Part shown: piece after piece, positions 1-5,069 of the stretch
How positions within the stretch are numbered: the first letter of the stretch is position 1
How the letters are laid out: every line of letters starts with the position of its first letter
Assembly: GCA_013152045.1 (NCBI GenBank)
Contig: JAADGZ010000271.1
Span: 1 to 5,069, forward strand
Length of the DNA: 5,069 nucleotides
Origin: Gammaproteobacteria bacterium
GTDB lineage: Bacteria > Pseudomonadota > Gammaproteobacteria > UBA6429 > Thiohalophilaceae
Reading direction: 5' to 3'
Program-made: the position numbers and the translations under genes
The notes under the pieces: generated by a model
The model's database searches: none
What the model saw: only the letters and a program-made list of their open reading frames with translations
What the model was told of the DNA's origin: nothing

Positions 1-699
1 CATGATTTCAGGTAACAGATCACACCCCTTCTGAAACTCAAAACGACCGGCAAACAATAATCGAATTTCTTTCTGTTGGATGCGTAAGTTGATCAGGTGC
101 TCACGATATAATGGGACGGTGATCGGATTATATATAGTTAAACCGCTAGTGACTGGTTTCAGTCCGCATGCGTTTCTCCATTTTTGGAAACAATCTCGAA
201 CGACATCGCTTACATAAATAACAGGCGTATCATCAAGCTTTTTCTCACACCACATGCCCAAACGTTCCCAGCGTGACCAGAGGACGGTATTATGAATGGT
301 GCGTATAACGGGAATACGCTTTAGTGATGTGTCAATGGATAAACATAAGACGTAAGCAAACTCGGGAAGTTCTGTGTTGAGATGAACAATGTCGGGTCGA
401 AAGTCTCGTACGATACGGCGCAATCTAAAAGCGGTAGCCAAAAAGCCGCCAAATTTCCACGGCAATCCAACTCCGTTGAATATAGTGATGCCATTTTCTC
501 TGGCTGTCTGAGTCAGGCTTTGCCCTACTTCACTACTGTCATTACCTAAAACTGCAGCCACGCCCATCTCTACGCGGCCATCAAAAAGGCGGGAAAGTTC
601 AAAGGTGCATTTCTCTGCTCCCCCAAGTTCATAGTGTGATATCACGTGGAGGATTTTGAGTTTATCTGCATTTTCAAAAGATTTATCCGGCAATGTCAC
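1..699 (-). CDS. GT4-family glycosyltransferase, N-terminal 233 residues (runs off left edge)
   Basis: The frame is open from a GTG at 699-697 to the window edge, giving 233 codons with no stop. The N-terminus carries KILHVISHYELGGAEK (residues 15-30), the classic first beta-strand and glycine-rich loop of GT-B retaining glycosyltransferases of family GT4. RPDIVHLN (101-108) and RTIHNT (133-138) are the next expected blocks, and LLFAGRFEFQKG (214-225) is the start of the C-terminal nucleotide-sugar-binding domain. The donor-binding EX7E region would lie beyond the edge, so whether the gene is intact is unknown. The GTG start is preceded in frame by a TGA two codons upstream, so no longer start is possible; an AGAAGG (711-716) lies 11 bases upstream. 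The small gene 706-942 ends 6 bases before it, suggesting co-transcription and coupled translation. It is a cytoplasmic or membrane-associated enzyme of glycan assembly by family knowledge; donor and acceptor sugars cannot be read. Base composition is AT-richer than the right part of the window. Confidence 0.9.
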   Translation of the reverse strand, partial: MTLPDKSFENADKLKILHVISHYELGGAEKCTFELSRLFDGRVEMGVAAVLGNDSSEVGQSLTQTARENGITIFNGVGLPWKFGGFLATAFRLRRIVRDFRPDIVHLNTELPEFAYVLCLSIDTSLKRIPVIRTIHNTVLWSRWERLGMWCEKKLDDTPVIYVSDVVRDCFQKWRNACGLKPVTSGLTIYNPITVPLYREHLINLRIQQKEIRLLFAGRFEFQKGCDLLPEIM

Positions 700-705
700 T
701 GATCA

Positions 706-942
706 TTATTCCTTCTGAAAATATCTTACAGCTTTTACTTCACAGGGAAAATCCACAAAAAATCCGCTTTTCTGACCAGTGGAAAGCCTTATTTTAATGC
801 CGGCCTCTTTCCTAAGTCGTTTGAAGTTCGGTTTCTCGTCACTGAGTGTATGACAGTATAAAGTCCCGTAGTTATGGCCCAAACAATCTATTGCCTGGGA
901 CTCTAAATAAGGTCGTCGGCTCTGTAAAGTAATTATTTTCAT
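706..942 (-). CDS. Small hypothetical protein, 78 aa, upstream of the GT4 gene
   Basis: I do not recognise this protein. It runs from ATG 942-940 to TAA 708-706. It is basic (many K and R), has no hydrophobic segment long enough for a membrane helix or signal peptide, and shows no motif I can name. It contains two cysteine-bearing stretches (AIDCLGHNYG, GTLYCHTL) and a charged KRLRKEAGIKIRL segment. An in-frame TAG three codons before the ATG fixes the N-terminal limit, and no good Shine-Dalgarno sequence is seen there. In favour of a real gene: it sits 6 bases before the GTG of the downstream glycosyltransferase on the same strand, it fills the space up to the divergent promoter region, and nothing else explains this stretch. 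Against: it is short, has a weak ribosome site and could be the remnant of a longer gene. Confidence 0.42.
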   Translation of the reverse strand: MKIITLQSRRPYLESQAIDCLGHNYGTLYCHTLSDEKPNFKRLRKEAGIKIRLSTGQKSGFFVDFPCEVKAVRYFQKE

Positions 943-971
943 GGTAGTCTAATAATGTTGGGTTACCATCT

Positions 972-985
972 GTCACTAATGTGAC
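972..985. repeat. Short perfect inverted repeat GTCAC-TAAT-GTGAC
   Basis: The two 5-base arms are perfectly complementary around a 4-base centre. It lies about 30 bases upstream of the 942 start on the minus strand, within the divergent intergenic region. Its size and symmetry fit a half-site pair for a dimeric regulator, but an inverted repeat this short can occur by chance. No regulator is encoded in the window. Confidence 0.3.
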
Positions 986-997
986 CGATACGATACG

Positions 998-1026
998 TTG
1001 CCGACCTTCCACATGGTGAGTATTAT
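998..1026 (+). promoter_or_regulatory. Candidate sigma70-type promoter for the plus-strand glycosyltransferase
   Basis: TTGCCG (998-1003, 4 of 6 matching the -35 consensus) is separated by exactly 17 bases from TATTAT (1021-1026, 5 of 6 matching -10). Transcription would start around 1033 and give a leader of about 135 bases before the start at 1168. The -10 lies in the centre of the 31-bp palindrome, so a protein binding the palindrome would occlude it. This is a consensus match only. Confidence 0.42.
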
Positions 1027-1039
1027 ACTCACCATGTGG
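1009..1039. repeat. 31-bp palindrome (14-bp perfect arms, 3-base centre) between divergent genes
   Basis: The left arm CCACATGGTGAGTA and its exact complement flank a TTA centre. A looser second layer of symmetry lies outside it: CGTTGCCG on the left (996-1003) is mirrored on the minus strand by CGTTGTCG on the right (around 1053-1060). Because it sits between divergent genes and includes -10-like hexamers for both, an operator is the simplest reading. There is no T-run on either side, so it is a poor intrinsic terminator. Palindromes are also favoured insertion targets of some IS elements, including IS30, so a connection to the IS30 remnant downstream is possible but unproven. Confidence 0.75.
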
Positions 1040-1051
1040 TCTTAGGGTCAT
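1022..1051 (-). promoter_or_regulatory. Candidate promoter for the minus-strand 942-to-1 gene pair
   Basis: On the minus strand a perfect TATAAT (plus positions 1022-1027) is preceded, after an 18-base spacer, by ATGACC (1046-1051, 4 of 6 matching -35). Transcription would run left toward the ATG at 942 with a leader of about 70 bases. Its -10 overlaps the -10 of the plus-strand promoter almost completely, so the two promoters should compete or share control. The perfect -10 is partly a consequence of the AT-rich palindrome centre, so the evidence is suggestive only. Confidence 0.4.
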
Positions 1052-1154
1052 CCGACAACGGTCGTAGCAGAGTTCCTGCTGTTGGGCGTATACATAACAC
1101 GGCTTGGCAGGTGATTGATCGTGGTAAGACGGGTGACTTTTGCACCCAGATTCC

Positions 1155-1160
1155 GGGAAG
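1155..1160 (+). promoter_or_regulatory. Shine-Dalgarno sequence that decides the GT4 start
   Basis: GGGAAG lies 7 bases before the ATG at 1168, but only 1 base before the in-frame ATG at 1162 and 19 bases before the ATG at 1180. Spacing therefore favours 1168. The in-frame ATG at 1036 lies inside the palindrome and has no usable ribosome site. Confidence 0.5.
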
Positions 1161-1167
1161 TATGAAG

Positions 1168-2322
1168 ATGACTAGAAAAATGGATGCACCTCTGCGTATT
1201 GCGGTCCTGACGAACATTGTTCCACGCTATCGAACCCCTGTTTTCTCAAAGGTCGCCAGTGACCCGCGTTTTCAACTGCGCTTTTTTGTTTCCATATCGT
1301 TGGATCTTTCTGATCCACTTGCCAGGGAAGTACTGGATTTACGCCAGTCAAGGACTCTCAATATTCGCAGGGGAACACAGACCTATTCAGGAGTGGTCCA
1401 GAAAGAGCGGGTTCCGTTGCCGCTTGGCCTGCCCTTCGATTTGATAGGATTCCGTCCGGGGGTCATTATCTCGGGTGATATGGGCGTTCGTTCGTTGGTT
1501 GCCTTGCTGGTCGCGAGGTTGCTTAGGGTGCCGCTGTTGATTTGGACGGAAGAAACCCTTGGGCATGATGTCATGGTGGGTGGGTTGCAGAAGCGCCTGC
1601 GTCGCTTTCTTCTAGCGCGTGCCGATGGTTTTCTTGCATGGGGAAAGTCGGCTTTTAATTATCTTGTCGAGCGAGGTGTCCCTGAGGCGCGTATCACTTA
1701 CTGCGCGCAGGCGGTTAATAATGTGGAGTGGGCTACTCGTGCCGCTGCCGGTGACCCCGAGGCCCTGCTTAAAAAGTTGGGGACAAGAGGGCGAGTCTGT
1801 CTGGCTGTCGGTCGACTGCTGCCACGTAAGGGTTTCAAAGAGATGCTGGCGGCCTTTGGTGCTTTGCCTTCTCATATAAAGAAAGCACATAGCCTGGTGC
1901 TGGTTGGTGATGGGTCAGAGAAAGAGCACCTGGCTGAGCAAGCGCGGGAACTTGAGATCGATAATTTTTTTATGGTGGGTCCCAAGTCGCCGGAGGAGCT
2001 GGCAGTGTACTACCGGGCGGCTGATTTCATGGTCTTACCCTCGCTGACGGATGTATGGGGTTTGGTGGTCAATGAGGCTATGGCTTGCGCGCCGGTCATT
2101 TCATCCATTCATGCCGGGGTAACCGAGGAGCTGGTTATTGATACTGGTGTTGGTGAACCATTTGATCCTAATAACCAGCAAAACTTTACTGCAGTGCTAG
2201 AACGCTGGTTTGAATCGCCGCCAGCGGTTGAGGCTGGTGCGCCCCAGCAGGCAGTAGGTCGCCTAAGGTTTGACGTGTCTGTGTCGGCTATCTGTGGAAT
2301 GCTACAGAGTTATTGTCAGTGA
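1168..2322 (+). CDS. GT4-family (GT-B fold) glycosyltransferase, complete
   Basis: From the preferred ATG at 1168 this gives 384 residues, a normal length for the family. The N-terminal domain opens with LRIAVLTNIVPRYRTPVF, the first strand and acceptor-side loop seen in many exopolysaccharide and O-antigen transferases. The C-terminal nucleotide-sugar domain has AVGRLLPRKGF (about 213-223), LVLVGDGSE (243-251) and LPSLTDVWGLVVNEAMA (about 290-306). The last block is the EX7E element with Asp in the first position (D295, E303), a variant I regard as common in the DVWGLVVNEAM subgroup. The following MACAPVI appears one residue shorter than the usual MACGLPVI. The longer open frame back to 1036 adds 44 residues of non-family sequence reaching into the palindrome, so it is unlikely; ATG 1162 or 1180 are alternatives. 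It probably transfers a hexose or similar sugar onto a lipid-linked glycan at the cytoplasmic face of the membrane; the specificity cannot be read. It is the only intact plus-strand gene and is followed at once by the IS30 remnant. Confidence 0.9.
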   Translation: MTRKMDAPLRIAVLTNIVPRYRTPVFSKVASDPRFQLRFFVSISLDLSDPLAREVLDLRQSRTLNIRRGTQTYSGVVQKERVPLPLGLPFDLIGFRPGVIISGDMGVRSLVALLVARLLRVPLLIWTEETLGHDVMVGGLQKRLRRFLLARADGFLAWGKSAFNYLVERGVPEARITYCAQAVNNVEWATRAAAGDPEALLKKLGTRGRVCLAVGRLLPRKGFKEMLAAFGALPSHIKKAHSLVLVGDGSEKEHLAEQARELEIDNFFMVGPKSPEELAVYYRAADFMVLPSLTDVWGLVVNEAMACAPVISSIHAGVTEELVIDTGVGEPFDPNNQQNFTAVLERWFESPPAVEAGAPQQAVGRLRFDVSVSAICGMLQSYCQ

Positions 2323-2323
2323 G

Positions 2324-2735
2324 GTTTGGCAGTACGTCGAGGTTCTGCTCCGTCAGGAATGGAGTCCTAACCAGGTCTAGATTGATGAGCGCCCCGCTAT
2401 TGTCGAAGCCAAGCGGCGATCGGTGACTTGGGAGGGCGATACTGTGATCGGCAAAGGCACATCGTGGTGCGCTGGTAACACTGGTTGAGCGAAAAGCGAA
2501 GTACACCGTTATCCGAGCCGTCCGTCATAAGGCGGCTGTACGGGTGAGGAAAGCCGTTAGGCAAGGCCTCTCGCACCGCACAAGGCGCGGGTTCACACCA
2601 TCAGATGCCCGCATCTGCTTTGCGCATCCTTACGCCTCCTGGGAACGTGGATTGAACGAAAACACCAACGGTCTGATCGCCAGTACTTCCCGAAAGCGAT
2701 GCAACACCTAAAAAGCTTGAAGTGCAGATGTTGAA
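2324..2735 (+). pseudogene. Decayed IS30-family transposase (multiple deletions and frameshifts)
   Basis: Fragments of an IS30 transposase follow one another in changing frames. WQYVEVLLRQEWSPNQV (2327-2377) is the helix-turn-helix/linker part, ended by TAG 2378-2380 where the middle of the protein is missing. IDERPAIVEAKRRSVTWEGDTVIGKG (from 2381, same frame) is the start of the DDE domain and keeps the first catalytic Asp. One extra base near 2459 shifts the frame into HRGALVTLVERKAKYTVIRAVRHKAA (from 2460). VHTI (2591-2602) then jumps to ICFAHPYASWERGLNENTNGLI, losing the block that normally holds DNGKEFAGH and the second catalytic Asp. One missing base near 2677 shifts into RQYFPKAM (2678-2701), after which homology is lost. 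The third catalytic Glu (WERG) remains. The gene cannot make an active enzyme. No convincing pair of terminal repeats or target duplication is visible, so the element's borders are not defined. It lies between convergent genes. Confidence 0.88.
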
Positions 2736-2737
2736 AG

Positions 2738-2764
2738 GTGGTCATTTCTTGGTCGAGTGACCAC
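2738..2764. repeat. Inverted repeat GTGGTCA / TGACCAC at the end of the WecG-family gene
   Basis: Seven-base perfect arms (2738-2744 and 2758-2764) enclose a 13-base loop and span the TGA stop codon of the minus-strand gene. In the minus-strand RNA this could form a modest hairpin at the end of the operon, but no T-run follows, so termination by it is uncertain. It might instead mark the edge of the decayed IS. Confidence 0.35.
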
Positions 2765-3527
2765 TCAGATCCAAATTGCCTGATATGCGATGCCGGAGAA
2801 TATGTCCCGCGAACCAAGGCACCTCCACGAGATTGCGGTGCGCCATCCGTCTTGGCTCGAACAACATCCGAAACAGCCATTCCAGCCGCGCGCGACGCAA
2901 CAGGGCGGGTGCACGGGGCTTGCTGCCGGATAGAAAATCAAACAGACCTCCGGCATTCCACACAAGCGATACTCCAAACTGATCACGGTATCTGAGCAGA
3001 AAGCTGGCGTGCATGCCCGAGCCCAGCGCGACAATCAGCACGCGCGCCCGGCTGTTACGAATCCTGACTGCAATAGCCTGCTGCTCGCTCTGGGTGAAGT
3101 AACCATGATGCCAGCCGGCAATCTTCAGACCTGGAAAGTCACGTCGACATCTGGCCGCAGCTTGTCTGCTAACTTCTTCGCTTCCGCCAAGCAGGAACAC
3201 GCTCAACTGTGTGTGTGCCAATCGCTCAAGCACCAGCGGGACAAGATCGGTACCGTTCAGGTCGTGGAGCCATCCTTCTCCCAGCAGCGCCGCCCCGATT
3301 TTCATCCCAATACCGTCGAATACCAGCTCATAGTGACGATTCAGAGCTGCCAAGGTGGACTCATCGTGACGCGCAAGGTAGTAGTTATGCACGTTCATGT
3401 GACCAATGATCGTGGTACGGTCGTCGCGCTTCGCGTGGTCAACGATCCAGTCGGCCGCGCCGGGGAAAACGCCGGAAGTCATCTGTACCCCGGCGAAGTT
3501 CAGCTGCTTCGGTGAAGTGTCGTTCAT
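2742..3527 (-). CDS. WecG/TagA/CpsF family glycosyltransferase (GT26)
   Basis: Family members move an N-acetylated amino sugar (ManNAc or ManNAcA in the known cases) or another sugar onto a polyprenyl-diphosphate-linked acceptor at the cytoplasmic membrane face. The 261-residue product is typical in length. Visible family blocks are GHMNVHNYYLARHDE (42-56), VFDGIGM (69-75) with the conserved Asp71, NGTDL (91-95), VFLLGGSEEV (110-119), VWNAGGLFDFLSG (189-201) and LEWLFRMLFEPRR (215-227); the basic C-terminal end fits membrane association. One block is odd: the usual glycine-proline-(K/R)-Gln-Glu loop reads VALGSGMHASFLLR (166-179), with Pro, Gln and Glu all replaced. The ATG at 3527-3525 overlaps the TGA of the radical SAM gene as ATGA, and GGAG lies 8 bases upstream, so translation is probably coupled. 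The frame stays open 61 codons further upstream, but that part is radical SAM coding sequence in another frame. It is the last gene of the operon; the IS30 remnant follows directly. Confidence 0.9.
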   Translation of the reverse strand: MNDTSPKQLNFAGVQMTSGVFPGAADWIVDHAKRDDRTTIIGHMNVHNYYLARHDESTLAALNRHYELVFDGIGMKIGAALLGEGWLHDLNGTDLVPLVLERLAHTQLSVFLLGGSEEVSRQAAARCRRDFPGLKIAGWHHGYFTQSEQQAIAVRIRNSRARVLIVALGSGMHASFLLRYRDQFGVSLVWNAGGLFDFLSGSKPRAPALLRRARLEWLFRMLFEPRRMAHRNLVEVPWFAGHILRHRISGNLDLSGHSTKK

Positions 3528-4657
3528 GGTGCCTGCTCCATGGCTTTGGACCCGGGATGGCGTTGCGCCAGGCGCAGCCGTTCGCGGACGATACTGGGCC
3601 AGTGCTGCGGCTGGATTAGCATGCTCACCGAGAGAAAGCATTCCTGAGTGCAGTGACAACGGGTATCCTGGATCCATGCCCGCACGGAGTCCGCAGCTGA
3701 CGCGTTCCACAACGTGCCCAGGTCAAAGTTGAAGTCCCGCAGGTTGCCCAGTGAGTCGTTCAGCATCTCGCAAGCCTTGACCTCGCCATCTGCATAGATT
3801 ACTCCGCCCAGCGAGCCGGCCGCGCAGCCGCCTCCGCTGCAGGTCCCCTGCAGCGTACGGATGATGATCTCCCGACGGGCGGCGTTTTTTGCGCTAAGCC
3901 ACTTGGCCGTTCCATGTCCGCCGTGACCTTTGTACGAGCCTGCCTCTACCCGCTGGCGGATCAGCTGATATGCTTCGATGTAACTGTCCGACCTCACATC
4001 ATTGGAGCTGGGGTCACGAACCTCACCCCGGATGATGTTGACCATCCACTCACCGCCAGGATTCACTGAATGCACGACGTTTGCGATTTGTGGGATCTCG
4101 TGCTGGTTGAAGCTCGAAATCGTCGTGATCACGCCAACGTCGAAGTGCTTATAGTAACGCTTGAGGCGATTCAGCTCGCGGATGGTTTCCAGTGCTCTTT
4201 CGTATCCATGGGGGATGCGCCTTATGCTCTCGTGAACGGCTTTGGTCCCATCGAGTGATACGTCCACACGGAAGGGGATATCTCGGTTGATGCGGAGCAT
4301 CTTCTCCGCCTTGGAGAGGATCAGATCGGGTTTGTATCCGGATGTGGGAATCTGATATCGGTAGAGCTTCGTCTTTCGCGCGAACATTTCCGTGATATCG
4401 ACTACATCTTTGCGGGCAAAGGCCTCGCCGCCGGTCAGGCTAAGGAAGACAATTCGGCGTATCGAATCCGCCATCTGCGAGAGTTCGTCGTAGGTCAGGG
4501 TAGGCTGCTTGAGCCATGTCTCCTTCCACTCGTCGCTGAACCAGCAGTGCCGGCACTTCATCCAGCAATTATTGCTGAGAAAGAGAATGAGGTACGGCGG
4601 CGTACGCAACGTTCGAGCAAGGCTCTTGGTGAGCGTCTTATATATTGATGCCTTCAT
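3524..4657 (-). CDS. Radical SAM protein with SPASM/twitch-like C-terminal cysteines
   Basis: The 377-residue product has the radical SAM signature CWMKCRHC (Cys31, Cys35, Cys38; CX3CX2C), which binds the [4Fe-4S] cluster that cleaves S-adenosylmethionine, and the SAM-contacting SLTGGEAF (73-80). FRVDVSLDGTKAVHESIR (129-146) is the next typical strand. The C-terminal part has C273, C278, C296, C334, C336 and C340; C278-X12-G-X4-C296 matches the opening of SPASM/twitch domains, while the rest (CXCX3C) is shorter than a full SPASM motif, so at least one auxiliary Fe-S cluster is likely. It begins ATG 4657-4655, overlapping the TGA of the upstream deacetylase-like gene as ATGA; no strong Shine-Dalgarno is seen, so translation probably depends on coupling. 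No precursor peptide gene is visible, and its partners are polysaccharide genes, so I infer a sugar or lipid-linked glycan as substrate rather than a peptide. The reaction (epimerisation, dehydrogenation, methyl or other transfer) cannot be read. A few N-terminal hydrophobic residues (PYLILFL) belong to the barrel's first strand, not to a signal peptide. Confidence 0.9.
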   Translation of the reverse strand: MKASIYKTLTKSLARTLRTPPYLILFLSNNCWMKCRHCWFSDEWKETWLKQPTLTYDELSQMADSIRRIVFLSLTGGEAFARKDVVDITEMFARKTKLYRYQIPTSGYKPDLILSKAEKMLRINRDIPFRVDVSLDGTKAVHESIRRIPHGYERALETIRELNRLKRYYKHFDVGVITTISSFNQHEIPQIANVVHSVNPGGEWMVNIIRGEVRDPSSNDVRSDSYIEAYQLIRQRVEAGSYKGHGGHGTAKWLSAKNAARREIIIRTLQGTCSGGGCAAGSLGGVIYADGEVKACEMLNDSLGNLRDFNFDLGTLWNASAADSVRAWIQDTRCHCTQECFLSVSMLIQPQHWPSIVRERLRLAQRHPGSKAMEQAP

Positions 4658-5067
4658 GGTTTGCTACCGTACTCGTAGTGTTGGGCTAGGGAAGAGGGCA
4701 ATGTGGCAACGACATCGGGCACCGCAAGCATTTCGTCGACGAAGCGCCGATGCAGATCGTAGCGAGAACCTGCGTGTCGGCGGTAAAGCCTTTGATGTAA
4801 TGGTCGTGCATCGGTGCGACCCGGCAACACGTTTGTAAACTCGTACGAATGAAAAAGGTAGACAAGCACCTGGCCCGGCGTGCGCCGCGCCTGATTGAGC
4901 AATAAGTGGAAAAGGAAACGGGTGGCGTGCAAACCAAATGTGTAGAGCACGCCGGAGATCAGGGGTAAGCCGAGTGCGCTCAACGGTACCACAAGCAATG
5001 GTTGTTGCCCGCGTCTGTAAGGGCTGTTGTGAGCAGGGTGGTAGGGCACTCGCGGCGCTCCAAGCCA
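4654..5067 (-). CDS. Probable polysaccharide deacetylase, C-terminal 137 residues (5' end outside window)
   Basis: The frame is open from the right edge to TGA 4656-4654. The visible part starts WLGAPRVPYHPAHNSPYRRG, like the region of NodB-type polysaccharide deacetylases where PR-PY-P precedes a short strand. LLVVPLSALGLPLISG follows, then VLVYLFHSYEF (His-Ser-Tyr-Glu), matching the late strand that usually reads L-H-P-W-E. The last part, RRFVDEMLAVPDVVATLPSSLAQHY, fits the C-terminal helix and strand of that fold. The metal-binding Asp-His-His motifs would lie outside the window, so activity cannot be judged. A GTG at 5049 is only an internal codon: the frame and the family resemblance continue upstream of it. 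Such enzymes remove acetyl groups from N-acetylated sugars during or after glycan assembly. It overlaps the radical SAM start by 4 bases. The assignment rests on pattern resemblance; another NodB-fold hydrolase is possible. Confidence 0.62.
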   Translation of the reverse strand, partial: WLGAPRVPYHPAHNSPYRRGQQPLLVVPLSALGLPLISGVLYTFGLHATRFLFHLLLNQARRTPGQVLVYLFHSYEFTNVLPGRTDARPLHQRLYRRHAGSRYDLHRRFVDEMLAVPDVVATLPSSLAQHYEYGSKP

Positions 5068-5069
5068 TG

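Noticed and set aside
1009..1039. Palindrome as an intrinsic terminator
   Set aside because: There is no T-run on either strand after the stem, and the genes on both sides read away from it, so there is no transcript to end there.
1066..1080. Small hairpin AGCAG-5-CTGCT in the leader of the plus-strand gene
   Set aside because: A five-base stem without a T-run or an alternative pairing partner is too weak to call an attenuator or terminator.
1036..1167. N-terminal extension of the plus-strand glycosyltransferase from ATG 1036
   Set aside because: The added residues are unlike the family, the ATG is inside the palindrome near the predicted transcription start, and a better spaced Shine-Dalgarno sequence serves ATG 1168.
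3009..3515. 168-codon open frame on the plus strand
   Set aside because: It lies wholly antisense to the WecG-family gene, whose product has clear family motifs; the plus-strand translation shows no recognisable domain and is a by-product of GC-rich coding.
3528..3710. N-terminal extension of the WecG-family protein from an ATG at 3710
   Set aside because: This stretch is the 3' coding part of the radical SAM gene in a different frame; the ATGA overlap and GGAG at 3536-3539 point to the start at 3527.
4664..5068. 134-codon open frame on the minus strand beginning at the ATG near the right edge
   Set aside because: It overlaps the deacetylase-like frame in another phase. Only the other frame shows NodB-like blocks and the ATGA junction with the radical SAM gene.
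1..5069. CRISPR array, tRNA, rRNA, riboswitch or toxin-antitoxin pair
   Set aside because: I saw no regularly spaced direct repeats, no cloverleaf-like sequence with a CCA end, no known aptamer core and no pair of small overlapping genes of that kind.

Overview
This window looks like part of a bacterial surface-polysaccharide locus (O-antigen, capsule or exopolysaccharide), probably from a mid-GC Gram-negative proteobacterium. The evidence is the gene content: two GT4-type glycosyltransferases, a WecG/TagA/CpsF glycosyltransferase, the C-terminal end of a probable polysaccharide deacetylase, a radical SAM enzyme and the wreck of an IS30-family transposase. The organism is inferred from general style only. 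No ribosomal or other phylogenetic marker is present.

Left part (1-942, minus strand): a GT4 glycosyltransferase whose C-terminal half lies beyond the left edge, preceded by a 78-codon gene of unknown function only 6 bases upstream. This stretch is AT-richer than the rest. Middle (943-1167): a divergent intergenic region with a 31-bp palindrome that contains -10-like hexamers for both strands, so it is a plausible divergent promoter/operator. Then a complete GT4 glycosyltransferase on the plus strand (about 1168-2322), the only intact gene in that orientation.

Region 2323-2741 holds no intact gene. It is a heavily decayed IS30-family transposase, with several deletions and at least two single-base frameshifts, lying between the convergent 3' ends of the plus-strand glycosyltransferase and the minus-strand operon.

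Right part (2742-5069, minus strand, GC-rich): three genes read leftward as one tightly coupled operon: probable polysaccharide deacetylase (5' end outside the window), then a radical SAM protein with extra C-terminal cysteines, then a WecG/TagA/CpsF glycosyltransferase. Both junctions are 4-base ATGA overlaps. The three products probably act on the same glycan: transfer of a sugar to a lipid-linked acceptor, N- or O-deacetylation, and a radical-based modification whose chemistry cannot be read from the sequence. The deacetylase/radical SAM/WecG trio is the most interesting part of the window, together with an unusual motif in the WecG-family protein.
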